A stretch of 33,329 nucleotides of DNA from Candidatus Merdicola faecigallinarum (lineage in GTDB: Bacteria; Bacillota; Clostridia; TANB77; CAG-508): contig DVNH01000029.1 in NCBI GenBank assembly GCA_018714565.1, forward strand, positions 1-33,329. The letters run 5' to 3'. Positions 7,619 to 16,630 of this stretch are shown here, piece by piece. Position 1 is the stretch's first letter. Each line of letters begins with the position of its first letter. The position numbers and the translations under genes are program-made. A model generated the notes under the pieces. That model searched no databases. It worked only from the letters and a program-made list of their open reading frames with translations, and was not told the DNA's origin.

Positions 7619-9100
7619 TTGAGAAAAAACATAAATAAAACGATGATGCAATACTTCGAATGGTATTTGCCATCGGATCAAAATTTGTGGAAAAATGTAG
7701 CGAAGGATGCTAATTATTTAGAAAATATTGGAATTACAGGAATATGGTTACCACCTGCCTATAAGGGAGCTGGTGGAAAAGACGATACAGGATATGGTGT
7801 ATATGATTTATATGATTTAGGGGAATTTGATCAAAAAGGAAGTATTCCAACGAAATATGGAACGAAGGAAGAATATTTAAATGCGATACGCTTATTAAAA
7901 GGAAATTCTATTGAAGTATATGCAGACATTGTTTTAAATCATCGATTAGGAGCAGATGAAACAGAAGAAGTATTAGCAATAGAAGATGATCCAAGTAATC
8001 GAAACATTGATATATCATCAGCACTTCCAATACAAGCTTGGACAAAATATAACTTTCCAGGTAGAGGAAATAAGTATTCGTCTTTTCGTTGGAATTGGAC
8101 GCATTTTCATGGAGTAGATTGGGATGAGAAATTAAAGAAGTCATCCATTTATAAATTTTATGGTAAACATTGGGATGAAGAAGTAGATAAAGAAAACGGA
8201 AATTTTGATTATTTAATGGGAGCGGATGTAGACTTAAATAATGTAGATGTAACAGAAGAATTAAAAAGATGGGGGAAGTGGTATTTAAATCTTACAAATG
8301 TAGATGGTTTTCGATTAGATGCAGTAAAACATATTAGAGCAGATTTTTTTGAAGATTGGCTGGAAGAAATGAGAGATGCAACAGAAAAAGAATTATTTAC
8401 TGTCGGAGAATACTGGTCTACCAATGTAGAAACTTTAAATCAATATTTAAAAGAAACCAATTATAGTATGTCTTTATTTGATGTTCCTCTTCATTATAAT
8501 TTATTTAATGCTTCTAATTGTTGTGGTCATTATGATATGAGAACCATTTTAGATAATACATTAGTAAAATCTCATCCAGATTTAGCAGTAACATTTGTAG
8601 ATAATCATGATACTCAGCCAGGTCAATCTCTAAATTCTTGGGTACAAGATTGGTTTAAACCCCAAGCATATGCATTAATCTTATTAAGAAGAGATGGATA
8701 TCCATGCATCTTTTATGGGGATTATTATGGAATACCACACAATAAAATTCCTGCTAAAAAGGATATTTTGGAAATATTAATAGAAGCAAGAAAATATTTT
8801 GCATATGGAATTCAAAGAGATTATTTTGACGATTCTAATATTATTGGCTGGACGAGAGAAGGAGATTATGAGCATCCAGATTCTGGTATGGCAGTTATTA
8901 TGACAGATAATGCAGGTGGATGTAAACAAATGAATGTAGGAACAAGATTAGCAAATAGCATTCTATATGATTGCACAGGTAATATGAAAGAAACAGTATA
9001 TGTAGATCAAGATGGAAATGGAATTTTTTACTGTAACGGTGGAAGTGTTTCTGTTTGGATTAAAAAGGATAATATCTATTTAAGAAGAGAAGAAGAATAA
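7619..9100 (+). CDS. Cytoplasmic alpha-amylase (GH13)
   Basis: 493 residues from TTG 7619. AGGAGATGAT (7605–7614) matches the anti-Shine–Dalgarno sequence at 9 of 10 positions and sits 4 bases before this TTG, while the ATG at 7610 would lie inside it. The (beta/alpha)8 signatures are intact: DIVLNHRLGAD, GFRLDAVKH with nucleophile Asp234, VGEYW with acid Glu264, and FVDNHD with Asp331. The FPGRGNKYSSFRWNW region is typical of the liquefying (GH13_5) amylases. No signal peptide is present, so it should act on internal glycogen or imported maltodextrins. No sugar transporter is nearby. Confidence 0.93.
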   Translation: MRKNINKTMMQYFEWYLPSDQNLWKNVAKDANYLENIGITGIWLPPAYKGAGGKDDTGYGVYDLYDLGEFDQKGSIPTKYGTKEEYLNAIRLLKGNSIEVYADIVLNHRLGADETEEVLAIEDDPSNRNIDISSALPIQAWTKYNFPGRGNKYSSFRWNWTHFHGVDWDEKLKKSSIYKFYGKHWDEEVDKENGNFDYLMGADVDLNNVDVTEELKRWGKWYLNLTNVDGFRLDAVKHIRADFFEDWLEEMRDATEKELFTVGEYWSTNVETLNQYLKETNYSMSLFDVPLHYNLFNASNCCGHYDMRTILDNTLVKSHPDLAVTFVDNHDTQPGQSLNSWVQDWFKPQAYALILLRRDGYPCIFYGDYYGIPHNKIPAKKDILEILIEARKYFAYGIQRDYFDDSNIIGWTREGDYEHPDSGMAVIMTDNAGGCKQMNVGTRLANSILYDCTGNMKETVYVDQDGNGIFYCNGGSVSVWIKKDNIYLRREEE

Positions 9101-9149
9101 AAGAAAGAGTAAAGGAAAAAGATTAATCTTTCTTTTAAGGAGAGATAGG

Positions 9150-9815
9150 ATGAAAAAAATATTAATTGTAGAAGATAATATAGATATTCACAATTTGATA
9201 AAAGAAATATTGGAGAACAAAAAATACAAGGTAATAGATAGTTATTCTGGAACAGAAGCTTTTATGGTATTAGAAAAAGAAAAGATAGATTTAATTTTAT
9301 TAGATTTAATGTTACCAGGCTTAAATGGAGAAGAAATAATAAAAAAAGTAAAAGAAATTCCAATAATTGTGATAAGTGCAAAGCTTACTCCAGAAAGCAA
9401 AGTAAATGCATTATTAAGTGGAGCAAACGACTATATTACAAAACCATTTAATCCCCAAGAACTTTTAGCAAGAATTGAAGTACAATTAAGAATATATCAA
9501 AATACCATACAAACTTCAAATAGAGATATCAAATATAAGGATCTTCTTTTAAAAGAAGATGAACATGTAATATATTTAAAAGAGGAAAAAATATATTTAA
9601 CAAAAACAGAATACGCTATATTAAAGCAATTATTATTGAATCCAAACAAAATAGTAACAAAGAGTAGATTATTAGAATTAATTAGCAATGATACATTAGA
9701 TGGAGATGAGAATTCACTAAAGGTTCATATTAGTAATATAAGGAAAAAAATGAGAAAAATATCACAAGAAGAGTATATAGAATCTGTATGGGGAATAGGA
9801 TTTAAGATTTATTAA
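9150..9815 (+). CDS. OmpR-family response regulator
   Basis: 221 residues. The receiver domain (1–115) has the acidic pair Glu8/Asp9, phospho-acceptor Asp52 in ILLDLMLPG, the SAK switch region, and a KPF lysine. The C-terminal winged helix (about 125–221) has LTKTEYAILKQL, the recognition part DENSLKVHISNIRKKM and a final WGIGFKIY. Start has AAGGAGA 6 bases upstream. It opens an operon with an ABC transporter and, at the end, its probable histidine kinase partner. The TCTTAAC repeats just downstream are its likely target. Confidence 0.93.
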   Translation: MKKILIVEDNIDIHNLIKEILENKKYKVIDSYSGTEAFMVLEKEKIDLILLDLMLPGLNGEEIIKKVKEIPIIVISAKLTPESKVNALLSGANDYITKPFNPQELLARIEVQLRIYQNTIQTSNRDIKYKDLLLKEDEHVIYLKEEKIYLTKTEYAILKQLLLNPNKIVTKSRLLELISNDTLDGDENSLKVHISNIRKKMRKISQEEYIESVWGIGFKIY

Positions 9816-9840
9816 TGATAGATATATTAGAATAAAACCT

Positions 9841-9882
9841 TCTTAACGAAATCTTAACAAATTTCTTAACTGAAATCTTAAC
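9841..9882 (+). promoter_or_regulatory. Four TCTTAAC direct repeats, likely response-regulator box
   Basis: TCTTAAC occurs at 9841, 9852, 9864 and 9876, so the copies are 11, 12 and 12 bases apart, about one helix turn. This is the layout bound by OmpR/PhoB-type winged-helix regulators; the half-site resembles the TTAACA repeats of Bacillus PhoP. It lies between the regulator gene and the ABC genes, which suggests a second, inducible promoter for the transporter and kinase. Confidence 0.65.
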
Positions 9883-9917
9883 AATTATAGATTAAGATAA
9901 TAAAAAAGGAGGAAGTT

Positions 9918-10832
9918 ATGGAATATATTTTAGAAGCAAATAATATTGAAAAAAAATATGGGCATTTTAAAGCCTTAAATAATCTTTCTATGCACATTCC
10001 CAAAGGTGCTATATACGGATTAATAGGAAAAAACGGAGCGGGAAAAACTACTTTAATAAGACTACTTTGTGGCTTACAAAAAGTTACGTCAGGAGAATAT
10101 ACTATTTATGGTATTTCTAATAATAGTAGAAGAATTGCACAAGCAAGAAAAAGAATAGGTGGTATTATAGAAACACCATCAATTTGCTCAGATATGACAG
10201 CAATAGATAATCTTAAAGAACAGTATAAAATTATAGGATTGCCTTCATTTAACAAGTTAAATGAAATACTTAAACTTGTAAGCTTAGAGAATACCGGTAA
10301 AAAAACTGCTAAACATTTTTCTTTGGGAATGAAACAAAGACTAGGAATAGCAATTAGTTTAGTTGGTAATCCTGATTTATTAATTTTAGATGAACCTATA
10401 AATGGATTAGATCCTGAGGGAATAATAGAGATAAGGGAATTAATTTTAACATTAAATAAAGAAAAGGGTATTACTTTCTTAATTTCTAGTCATTATTTAG
10501 ATGAGTTATCTAAAATTGCAACATGTTATGGTATTATAGATAAAGGAAGAATTATAAAAGAAATTGATAAAGATGAATTAGAACAAAATTTCAAAATTAG
10601 AACACAAATTAATGTAACTAACTTAAAAGAATGTGTTAAATATTTAGAAGAAGAAAATTTACATTATAAAGTTATTTCTAATGACAAAATTGATATATAT
10701 GAAAAAGTAAATGTATCAGAACTTGTTATTGCACTTTCTAAAAGAAATTGTATAGTTAATGACTTTCAAGAAAAAGGAGAATCATTAGAAAACTATTATT
10801 TGAATTTAATAGGAGGTGCGAATAATGATTAA
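9918..10832 (+). CDS. ABC transporter ATP-binding protein
   Basis: 304 residues. Walker A GKNGAGKT (37–44), signature FSLGMKQR (134–141), Walker B LLILDEP (154–160) and a switch histidine in SSHYLDE are intact. The C-terminal ~80 residues are an accessory domain typical of drug or bacteriocin exporters (CcmA/LanF-like class). The start is preceded by AAAGGAGG. The stop overlaps the permease start by 8 bases. With the regulator and kinase around it, a role in sensing and removing a membrane-active peptide or antibiotic is likely by analogy. Confidence 0.9.
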   Translation: MEYILEANNIEKKYGHFKALNNLSMHIPKGAIYGLIGKNGAGKTTLIRLLCGLQKVTSGEYTIYGISNNSRRIAQARKRIGGIIETPSICSDMTAIDNLKEQYKIIGLPSFNKLNEILKLVSLENTGKKTAKHFSLGMKQRLGIAISLVGNPDLLILDEPINGLDPEGIIEIRELILTLNKEKGITFLISSHYLDELSKIATCYGIIDKGRIIKEIDKDELEQNFKIRTQINVTNLKECVKYLEEENLHYKVISNDKIDIYEKVNVSELVIALSKRNCIVNDFQEKGESLENYYLNLIGGANND

Positions 10833-11640
10833 ACTATTAAAAGCAGTTTTTTTTAGATTAAAAAAGGATATTATATTTTGGTTATTTGTGTTTTTAACCA
10901 TTGGAATAGCAGGATTTACATTATTTAGATATATACCTAATGAAGATGTACATTTAGATAAAATCGTGAATGAATTTATAATGTATATAGGACTTTTTAT
11001 AGCAATATTTGTAAGTATTTTCGTTGGAAAAGAATATTCACAAGGAATTATAAGGAATAAAATTATAGTAGGACATAGTAGAATTTCAATTTTTTTAGCA
11101 AATCTCATTATTAGTATAATAGCCTCTATTTTATGCGAAATTATGTATTTAGTATTAGTATTTTTAATTGGTATTCCTTTATTTGGACAACTGCAGATGA
11201 CATTATCTCAATTTGCAATGGTACTATTAAATACTGTTTTAGTCATCATATCGTTTTGCTCTATTTTTAACTTTATATCTATGATATGCTCTGAAATAAC
11301 AGTATCAACAACAATATGTATCATTCTTTTTATAACAATGTATGTAGTACAGGCGTCATTCTCTTTGACTGCAAATACTGATAAGTATATAACTAATACA
11401 TATACAGACGAAAATGGTGTTTCTCATATTGTAAGCCAAGAACTTGATCCAAACTATCCAGGGGATGAAAAAGTTAAACAAGCAAGAATGATCTATCTTT
11501 CAATTCCACAAGGACAGGCTATGGAAATTGGAAGCAATGATTTAGAATATTTGAAACAAATGCCGATTTATTCTATTACTCTAATATGTACTATAAATAT
11601 ATTAGGGATATATATCTTTTCTAAAAAGGAATTAAAATAG
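10825..11640 (+). CDS. ABC-2 type transporter permease
   Basis: 271 residues from ATG 10825, which has AGGAGGTG 8 bases upstream; an in-frame GTG at 10816 lies inside that site. About six hydrophobic segments are seen: WLFVFLTIGIAGFTLF, FIMYIGLFIAIFVSIFVG, a pair near 95–125, one near 130–180, and a C-terminal one ending IYIFSKKELK. A polar loop (about 185–235) lies before the last segment. The motif GKEYSQGIIRNKI, here after the second segment, is typical of ABC-2 permeases. It pairs with the ATPase it overlaps. Confidence 0.87.
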   Translation: MIKLLKAVFFRLKKDIIFWLFVFLTIGIAGFTLFRYIPNEDVHLDKIVNEFIMYIGLFIAIFVSIFVGKEYSQGIIRNKIIVGHSRISIFLANLIISIIASILCEIMYLVLVFLIGIPLFGQLQMTLSQFAMVLLNTVLVIISFCSIFNFISMICSEITVSTTICIILFITMYVVQASFSLTANTDKYITNTYTDENGVSHIVSQELDPNYPGDEKVKQARMIYLSIPQGQAMEIGSNDLEYLKQMPIYSITLICTINILGIYIFSKKELK

Positions 11641-11649
11641 GAGGAAAAA

Positions 11650-12537
11650 GTGAATATTAGTATATTATTGCTAACCATTATATTATTTTGTATATGTATA
11701 TTTTTAATTTTAAAATTATGTTTAATAAAGCATTCAATTAAAGAAATTGAAAAATCTTTTACTTATATATTAAAAGCAGATACTAATAATATAATAACTA
11801 TATCCTCATCAGATAAGGACATTAAAAGTTTAACTATAAATATAAATGATAACTTGACAGATTTAAGAAAACAAATGCTACAATATAAAAGTGGAAATCA
11901 AGAATTAAAGAAAATAATAACTAATATTTCACATGATTTAAGAACACCTTTAACAGCAATTAAAGGATATATTGATTTGATACAGCAAGAAAATTTATCT
12001 AATAAACAAAAACAATATTTAAAAATAGTCGAGAAAAAATCTAATGAATTAACAGAACTTACAAAACAATTATTTAATTTTTCTAAAACAATAGATTTAC
12101 ATATAGAAATGAATAAAGAGAAATGTTGTATCAATGAAATTTTAGAGGAAACGATAGCAAATTATTATATGATACTAAAAGAAAAGAAAATTGATCCTCA
12201 AATTGAAATATGTAAAGAAAAAGTTTATAGAAATTTAGATAAACAAATGATTATTAGAATATTCGAAAATATATTATCAAATATAAGTAAATATAGCGAT
12301 GGAGATGTTAAAATAATACTTGATCACAATGGAAAGGTAATATTTTCTAATAAAGCATTATCACTAGATGTTGTAACAGTAGAGAAGCTTTTTGACAGAT
12401 ATTATACGGTAGAAAATGCAAAAAAATCAACAGGGATAGGATTGACGATAGCAAAAGAATTAGTAGAACGAAATGGTGGAAAAATAACAGCAAAGTACAT
12501 GAATAAAAGATTGATAATAGAAATTTATTTTTTATAA
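11650..12537 (+). CDS. Sensor histidine kinase
   Basis: 295 residues from GTG 11650 with AGGAGG 6 bases upstream. One N-terminal membrane helix (about 4–26) is followed directly by the dimerisation domain with the H-box NISHDLRTPLTA (His95). The ATPase domain has the N-box FENILSN (205–211) and the G2 box STGIGLTIA (260–268). The usual DxGxG of the G1 box reads SNKALSL here, as in a known group of short Firmicute kinases. It has no sensor domain outside the membrane, so it probably senses through the ABC permease, as intramembrane-sensing kinases do. It is the last gene of the operon. Confidence 0.9.
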   Translation: MNISILLLTIILFCICIFLILKLCLIKHSIKEIEKSFTYILKADTNNIITISSSDKDIKSLTININDNLTDLRKQMLQYKSGNQELKKIITNISHDLRTPLTAIKGYIDLIQQENLSNKQKQYLKIVEKKSNELTELTKQLFNFSKTIDLHIEMNKEKCCINEILEETIANYYMILKEKKIDPQIEICKEKVYRNLDKQMIIRIFENILSNISKYSDGDVKIILDHNGKVIFSNKALSLDVVTVEKLFDRYYTVENAKKSTGIGLTIAKELVERNGGKITAKYMNKRLIIEIYFL

Positions 12538-12549
12538 TATAAAAGAAAC

Positions 12550-12599
12550 ATGGCATGAGAATATTTTATTTTCCAAATTATTCTTATGCCATTATTTTT
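12550..12599 (+). terminator. Terminator of the regulator–ABC–kinase operon
   Basis: ATGGCATGAGAATA (12550–12563) pairs with TATTCTTATGCCAT (12579–12592), 14 pairs with one wobble, followed by TATTTTT. It starts 13 bases after the histidine kinase stop. Confidence 0.85.
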
Positions 12600-12610
12600 G
12601 ATTATAAAAC

Positions 12611-12648
12611 TAAAAATAAAAAAGAGTCCACAATTTCTTGAGACTCTT
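12611..12648 (-). terminator. Terminator of the initiator tRNA gene
   Basis: On the minus strand AAGAGTC and GACTCTT (12648–12642 and 12628–12622) form a stem, followed by TTTTTTATTTTT. It begins 11 bases past the tRNA 3' end. Confidence 0.85.
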
Positions 12649-12658
12649 ATGATTTCGT

Positions 12659-12734
12659 TGGTTGCGGGGGATAGACTCGAACTACCGACCTTCGGGTTAT
12701 GAGCCCGACGAGCTGCCAACTGCTCCACCCCGCG
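12659..12734 (-). tRNA. Initiator tRNA-fMet (anticodon CAU)
   Basis: 76 bases with encoded CCA. The anticodon loop is CTCATAA, giving CAU. Two initiator marks are present: an unpaired C1·A72 at the top of the acceptor stem, and three consecutive G:C pairs in the anticodon stem (GGG/CCC). It is a stand-alone gene with its own promoter and terminator. Confidence 0.96.
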
Positions 12735-12751
12735 ATATCTTTGACTTAATC

Positions 12752-12780
12752 ATTATACTATTTAGAGTAAAAAATGTCAA
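12752..12780 (-). promoter_or_regulatory. Consensus promoter of tRNA-fMet
   Basis: On the minus strand TTGACA (12780–12775), exactly 17 bases, then TATAAT (12757–12752). This is a full match to the sigma-A consensus, 18 bases before the tRNA 5' end. The rest of 12781–13030 is A-rich with no gene. Confidence 0.92.
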
Positions 12781-13030
12781 CCATTTTTAATGGATTTAAT
12801 GAAATAATGAGAAAAATTTATAAATGAATAGATTCAATTTATTATAGTATATGCCAAGAATAGAAAAATATGACTATTTTTTAGTACAAAATTTTTAAGT
12901 TTTACAGTTTCAATAGATACTTTATGTAGTATAAAAATAAATAGAAAGAGAAAAAATATTGCAATTTAGTATAGAATACATTATAGTTAAAAAAAGAAAT
13001 TAAATAAGATATAGGAGAAGAGAAATAAAA

Positions 13031-13561
13031 ATGAAAATATTAATGGGAACAAAAAATCCAGGAAAAATAGAAGGCGCTAAAAGTGCTTTTTCTAACTATT
13101 ATGATGAGGTTGAAATAGAAGGAATATCAGTAGAATCAGAAGTAGGAGCGCAACCAGTAAATGAAGAGATTTTGCAAGGAGCAAAAAATCGAGTGAAAAA
13201 TATAAAAAAATACGCACTAGAACATGGCATAGAAGCGGATTTTTATGTTGCAAGTGAAGCTGGTATTTATAATTTATTAGGAGAATGGATTGATATTAAT
13301 GCAGCAGTAATAGAGGATAAAGAAGGAATACAAAGTGTAGGAACTAGTGCTGGATTTCAAATTCCAAACCAATATGTAGACGATATTATCAATACAGAAT
13401 TAGGAGTAGTAATGGATCAAATCTTTTCAAAACATGGATTAAATAAAGGAAAAGGTGGAATTAGTATTTTAACCCATGATCAAATTTCTAGAATTGATTT
13501 AACAAAGCAAGCATTTATTATGGCACTTATAAAATTTATTAATGGAGAGATTTGGAAATAG
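13031..13561 (+). CDS. yjjX: Inosine/xanthosine triphosphatase family protein
   Basis: 176 residues, YjjX/DUF84 family. These enzymes hydrolyse non-canonical ITP and XTP to clean the nucleotide pool. Visible family motifs are MGTKNPGKIEGAKSAF (5–20), the central VASEAGIYNLLG, and the C-terminal GKGGISILT followed by RIDLTKQAFIMAL. Length is normal. AGGAGAAG lies upstream of the ATG. It is a single-gene unit with its own terminator. Confidence 0.9.
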   Translation: MKILMGTKNPGKIEGAKSAFSNYYDEVEIEGISVESEVGAQPVNEEILQGAKNRVKNIKKYALEHGIEADFYVASEAGIYNLLGEWIDINAAVIEDKEGIQSVGTSAGFQIPNQYVDDIINTELGVVMDQIFSKHGLNKGKGGISILTHDQISRIDLTKQAFIMALIKFINGEIWK

Positions 13562-13578
13562 ATAATAGAAATAATAAT

Positions 13579-13627
13579 CGCGGTGTGGGAATTTTAAGCT
13601 AACAGAAAAACACGCCACGTTTTTTTT
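13579..13627 (+). terminator. Terminator of yjjX
   Basis: CGCGGTGTG (13579–13587) pairs with CACGCCACG (13611–13619) with one mismatch and one wobble, followed by 8 Ts. The first copy of the hairpin repeat element begins in this T-tract. Confidence 0.8.
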
Positions 13628-13733
13628 ATTACGTAGGAAATTTCGTCAGAAATTTCTGGAGTAACAAGGTTAAGTTACTTTAGTCTGTGCGATTGCGAAG
13701 CAATCTGTACATGTAGCGAAGCCACTTTTCTTA
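13626..13733 (+). repeat. Interspersed hairpin element, copy 1
   Basis: About 106 bases, repeated in reverse at 19250–19355 and forward at 27999–28107. It contains four short hairpins in order: GAAATTTC/GAAATTTC, GTAAC/GTTAC, GATTGC/GCAATC with a GA-type loop, and GTAGC/GCCAC with GAA loop followed by TTTTCTTAT. It starts TTATTACGTAGG directly at the T-tract of the yjjX terminator. There is no coding frame. It looks like a REP/MITE-type element. Confidence 0.85.
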
Positions 13734-13882
13734 TTTCATAGGAAAATAAATAGATTTTTGAATAAACTTCTAGATAATGTTTGAAAGAAGGAGAAGTAAA
13801 ATTTAAAGTATTTATTACTATATTAGATTCTAATAATGAATATTAAATTAATAAAATGTCGAAAAAGAGAGGACGAAAGTAT

Positions 13883-13911
13883 TTGAAAAAGTAAAAAAAC
13901 TGTTTTATAAT
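13883..13911 (+). promoter_or_regulatory. Probable promoter of comM–dprA–yraN
   Basis: TTGAAA (13883–13888), a 17-base spacer, and TATAAT (13906–13911). The leader to the comM start would be about 155 bases and consists of AT-rich runs of the type TTTTCAAAATT repeated several times. No known riboswitch is recognisable there. Confidence 0.65.
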
Positions 13912-14075
13912 AGCATAAAACTTTACTTTATATTGATTCTAAAATTTATTTTCAAAATTATTTTCAAAATTGTTTTAAAAATTCAATCTAAAAATTTGTT
14001 TCAAAAATATTTCACAAAAAAATTTCCAAAGTTTATTTTTAAAATTTAAATAAAATTAATAGGATGTGATGAAAA

Positions 14076-15610
14076 ATATTAGCAAATGTAAAAAGTATGG
14101 CGTTACACGGACTAGAAGGATATCTTGTAGATGTACAAGTAGATATGTCAAATCGGAATTCCATGTTGGGAAATGGTAGGACTGCCAGATACAAGTGTAC
14201 GTGAATCAAAAGAAAGAGTAAGAACAGCAATTAAGAATTCTGGCTATGATTTATTAAGTAAAAGAATTGTTATTAATTTAGCTCCGGCAGATACCAAAAA
14301 AGAAGGCTCTTTTTTTGATCTTCCAATTGCAATTGGAATTTTAAAAAATTTAGGATATGTAACCAGAGAAAATCTAGAAAAAATTATTTTAGTAGGAGAA
14401 GTTTCTTTGGATGGTACAATTCAAAAAATGAATGGAATTTTACCAATTTGTATTGAAGCTAGAAAATTAGGAATCGAAGAAATTATTGTTCCATCAAAGA
14501 ATTTAGCAGAAGCATCTATTATCAAAGAACTAAATATCATTGGAGTTTCTAATTTAAATCAAGCAGTAGAATATTTAAATGGAAATAGAAAAACGATGAA
14601 CCAGAAGATAATGAAAGAAGAAACTTTAGAATTAGAGATGGAATATCCATTTGATTTTTGTGAGATAAAAGGGCAGGAAAATATTAAACGAGCTTTAGAA
14701 ATAGCAGTTGCTGGTAGTCATAATTGTCTTTTAATTGGTAGTCCAGGTTCTCGGAAAAACGATGATGGCAAAAGCAATTCCTTCTATATTACCTGAATTA
14801 ACTTTTGAAGAAGCATTAGAGATTACCAAAATTTATAGTATCGTAGGAAATTTAAATCGAAATAGTCCATTAATAAAAAGTAGACCATTTCGATCTCCAC
14901 ATCATACAATTTCAGTTCATTCTCTTGTAGGAGGGGGAATAACTCCAAAACCGGGAGAAGTAAGTTTAGCGCATCTTGGTGTCTTATTTTTGGACGAACT
15001 TCCAGAATTTAAGAAAGGAACATTAGAAGTTTTAAGAAATCCATTAGAAGATGGAGAAATTACAATTAGTAGAGCAAATGGAAGTTTTACTTATCCATGT
15101 GAATTTATGTTTGTAGCCTCTATGAATCCATGTCCATGTGGATATTATGGATCTAATAATAAAAAATGTACTTGTAGTATGCATCAGATAGAAAGATATA
15201 TGGCAAAAATTAGTGGACCTATTTTAGATCGAATTGATATACAAGTGGAGGTATTTCCAATTGAATATGAAAAAATGGAACAACATCATGTAGCAGAAAC
15301 ATCGGAGATAATTAGAAAGCGCGTAAATCAAGCAAGAAAGATTCAAAAAGAAAGATATAAGAAACAAAAAATATATTCTAATTCGCAATTAAGTCCAAAA
15401 TTAATGGAAGAGTATTGTAGCTTAGATAAGGAGAGTAAAAAAATTTTAAAAGGTGCTTTTGAAACATTAGGTTTGTCAGCAAGGGCATATACTAGAATAT
15501 TAAAAGTTGCAAGGACAATTGCAGATCTAGATCAGTGCGAGCAAATTCAAATACAACATATTGCAGAAGCGATTCAATATCGAAATTTAGATAAAAAATA
15601 TTGGAAATGA
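14076..15610 (+). CDS. comM: ComM/YifB AAA+ helicase, interrupted by two CGG-A +1 frameshifts
   Basis: ComM-family hexameric branch-migration helicase of natural transformation, also called Mg-chelatase-like ATPase. Reading needs two +1 shifts, each skipping a C before GGA: C14154 (Gly27 in [10 protein letters not shown]) and C14752 (Gly226 inside Walker A GSPGSGKT). With both skipped the frame gives 510 residues, the normal family length. The N-terminal Lon/S5-like domain, Walker [10 protein letters not shown], the zinc-like NPCPCGYYG motif and the C-terminal [19 protein letters not shown] are all intact. The start seems to be ATA 14076: AGGATGTGAT lies 5 bases upstream, family members begin there, and a stop at 14070 blocks anything earlier; ATG 14097 is the alternative. 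It overlaps no neighbour; dprA follows after 12 bases. It is either frameshift-decoded or a sequencing error, unlikely a plain pseudogene. Confidence 0.85.
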
Positions 15611-15622
15611 GGGTTGTTTTTC

Positions 15623-16630
15623 ATGAAAATACAAGAAATTTCAGAGAAGAGTAAAGAGTATCCAATGGAATTAAAAAAAATAAAAGATTTTCCGAAAAAA
15701 ATTTATGTAATTGGAAACATAGAATTATTACAAAGGCCGATGATTGCAATTGTGGGAACAAGAAGATGTACAGAATACGGAAAAAGGCAAGCTTTTTATT
15801 TTAGTAAGGAATTATCCAAAAGAGGGATATGTGTTGTTAGTGGAATGGCAATCGGAATCGATACAGCAGCTCATTTTGGAGCAATAGAAGAGGAAGGAAA
15901 GACTGTGGCGGTGTTGGGGAGCGGTTTTTTTCATATTTATCCCAAAGAAAATCAAAGGTTATTAGAAGAGATATTAAAAAAAGGAGGATGTGCACTTACC
16001 GAATATCCAAGTAATACACAAGTAGATAAAGCAAATTTTCCCAAAAGAAATCGAATGATTAGTGGATTAGCCAAAGGAGTACTAGTAGTAGAAGCAATGT
16101 ATCGTGGAGGCAGTAGTATTACAGCCAATTTTGCCAAAAAGCAGAATAAACCTGTTTTTTGTGTACCAAGTGATTTGGGAAAAGCACAAGGAGTGGGAAG
16201 TAATGCTTTAATTCAAAAAGGGGCAAAATTAGTAGTAAGGGTAGACGATATAATAAAAGAAATAGAAAAGAAAGAAAAATTTTTGGGAAAAGGGAATTTG
16301 TTAGAGCAGGAAAAAGAAGAAAACAAAGAAATAAGAGAGAAAAAAGAAAGTAAAGAGGAAAAAAACAAAATAGAAAATGAAAAAATGGTAGAAGAACAAC
16401 ATAGGAACAGATTAGATAATAGTTTTTCGATAAAAGAAATAACAGAAACAAAAGTACCGCAAGAATATTTACCAATATATGAATTAATAAAAGAAAAACT
16501 AGTACATATAGAAGAAATTTATGAAAAAACAGAAATACCAATACAAAAAACAAATACGATATTAACCATGTTAGAATTACAAGGTTTTATTCGAAAAGAA
16601 ATGAAAAATCAATATAGGAGAATAAAATAG
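15623..16630 (+). CDS. dprA: DNA-processing protein DprA
   Basis: 335 residues from ATG 15623; a TTG at 15614 adjoins the GAGGG site and is too close. DprA loads RecA onto incoming single-stranded DNA. The Rossmann-like core (about 40–215) shows IAIVGTRRCTEYGKRQA, VVSGMAIGIDTAAH, VAVLGSG and FPKRNRMISGLAKGVLVVEA. A Lys/Glu-rich low-complexity linker (about 215–270) follows, then the C-terminal winged helix (YELIKEKLVHIEEIY to LELQGFIRKE). The family's N-terminal SAM-like domain is absent or very short. It sits between comM and yraN, the usual Firmicute order. Confidence 0.94.
   Translation: MKIQEISEKSKEYPMELKKIKDFPKKIYVIGNIELLQRPMIAIVGTRRCTEYGKRQAFYFSKELSKRGICVVSGMAIGIDTAAHFGAIEEEGKTVAVLGSGFFHIYPKENQRLLEEILKKGGCALTEYPSNTQVDKANFPKRNRMISGLAKGVLVVEAMYRGGSSITANFAKKQNKPVFCVPSDLGKAQGVGSNALIQKGAKLVVRVDDIIKEIEKKEKFLGKGNLLEQEKEENKEIREKKESKEEKNKIENEKMVEEQHRNRLDNSFSIKEITETKVPQEYLPIYELIKEKLVHIEEIYEKTEIPIQKTNTILTMLELQGFIRKEMKNQYRRIK

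Noticed and set aside
9104..9138. A/T-only hairpin between amylase and response regulator as a terminator
   Set aside because: AAAAGAAAG/CTTTCTTTT can pair, but it is almost all A:T with a large loop and lies next to the regulator's ribosome binding site; too weak to call.
10806..11108. Minus-strand frame within the ABC permease gene
   Set aside because: It overlaps a well-supported permease with correct start and coupling, and shows no motif of its own.
16119..16553. Open frame on the minus strand opposite dprA
   Set aside because: It is a Leu/Phe-rich mirror of the Lys/Glu-rich DprA linker, with no ribosome binding site.
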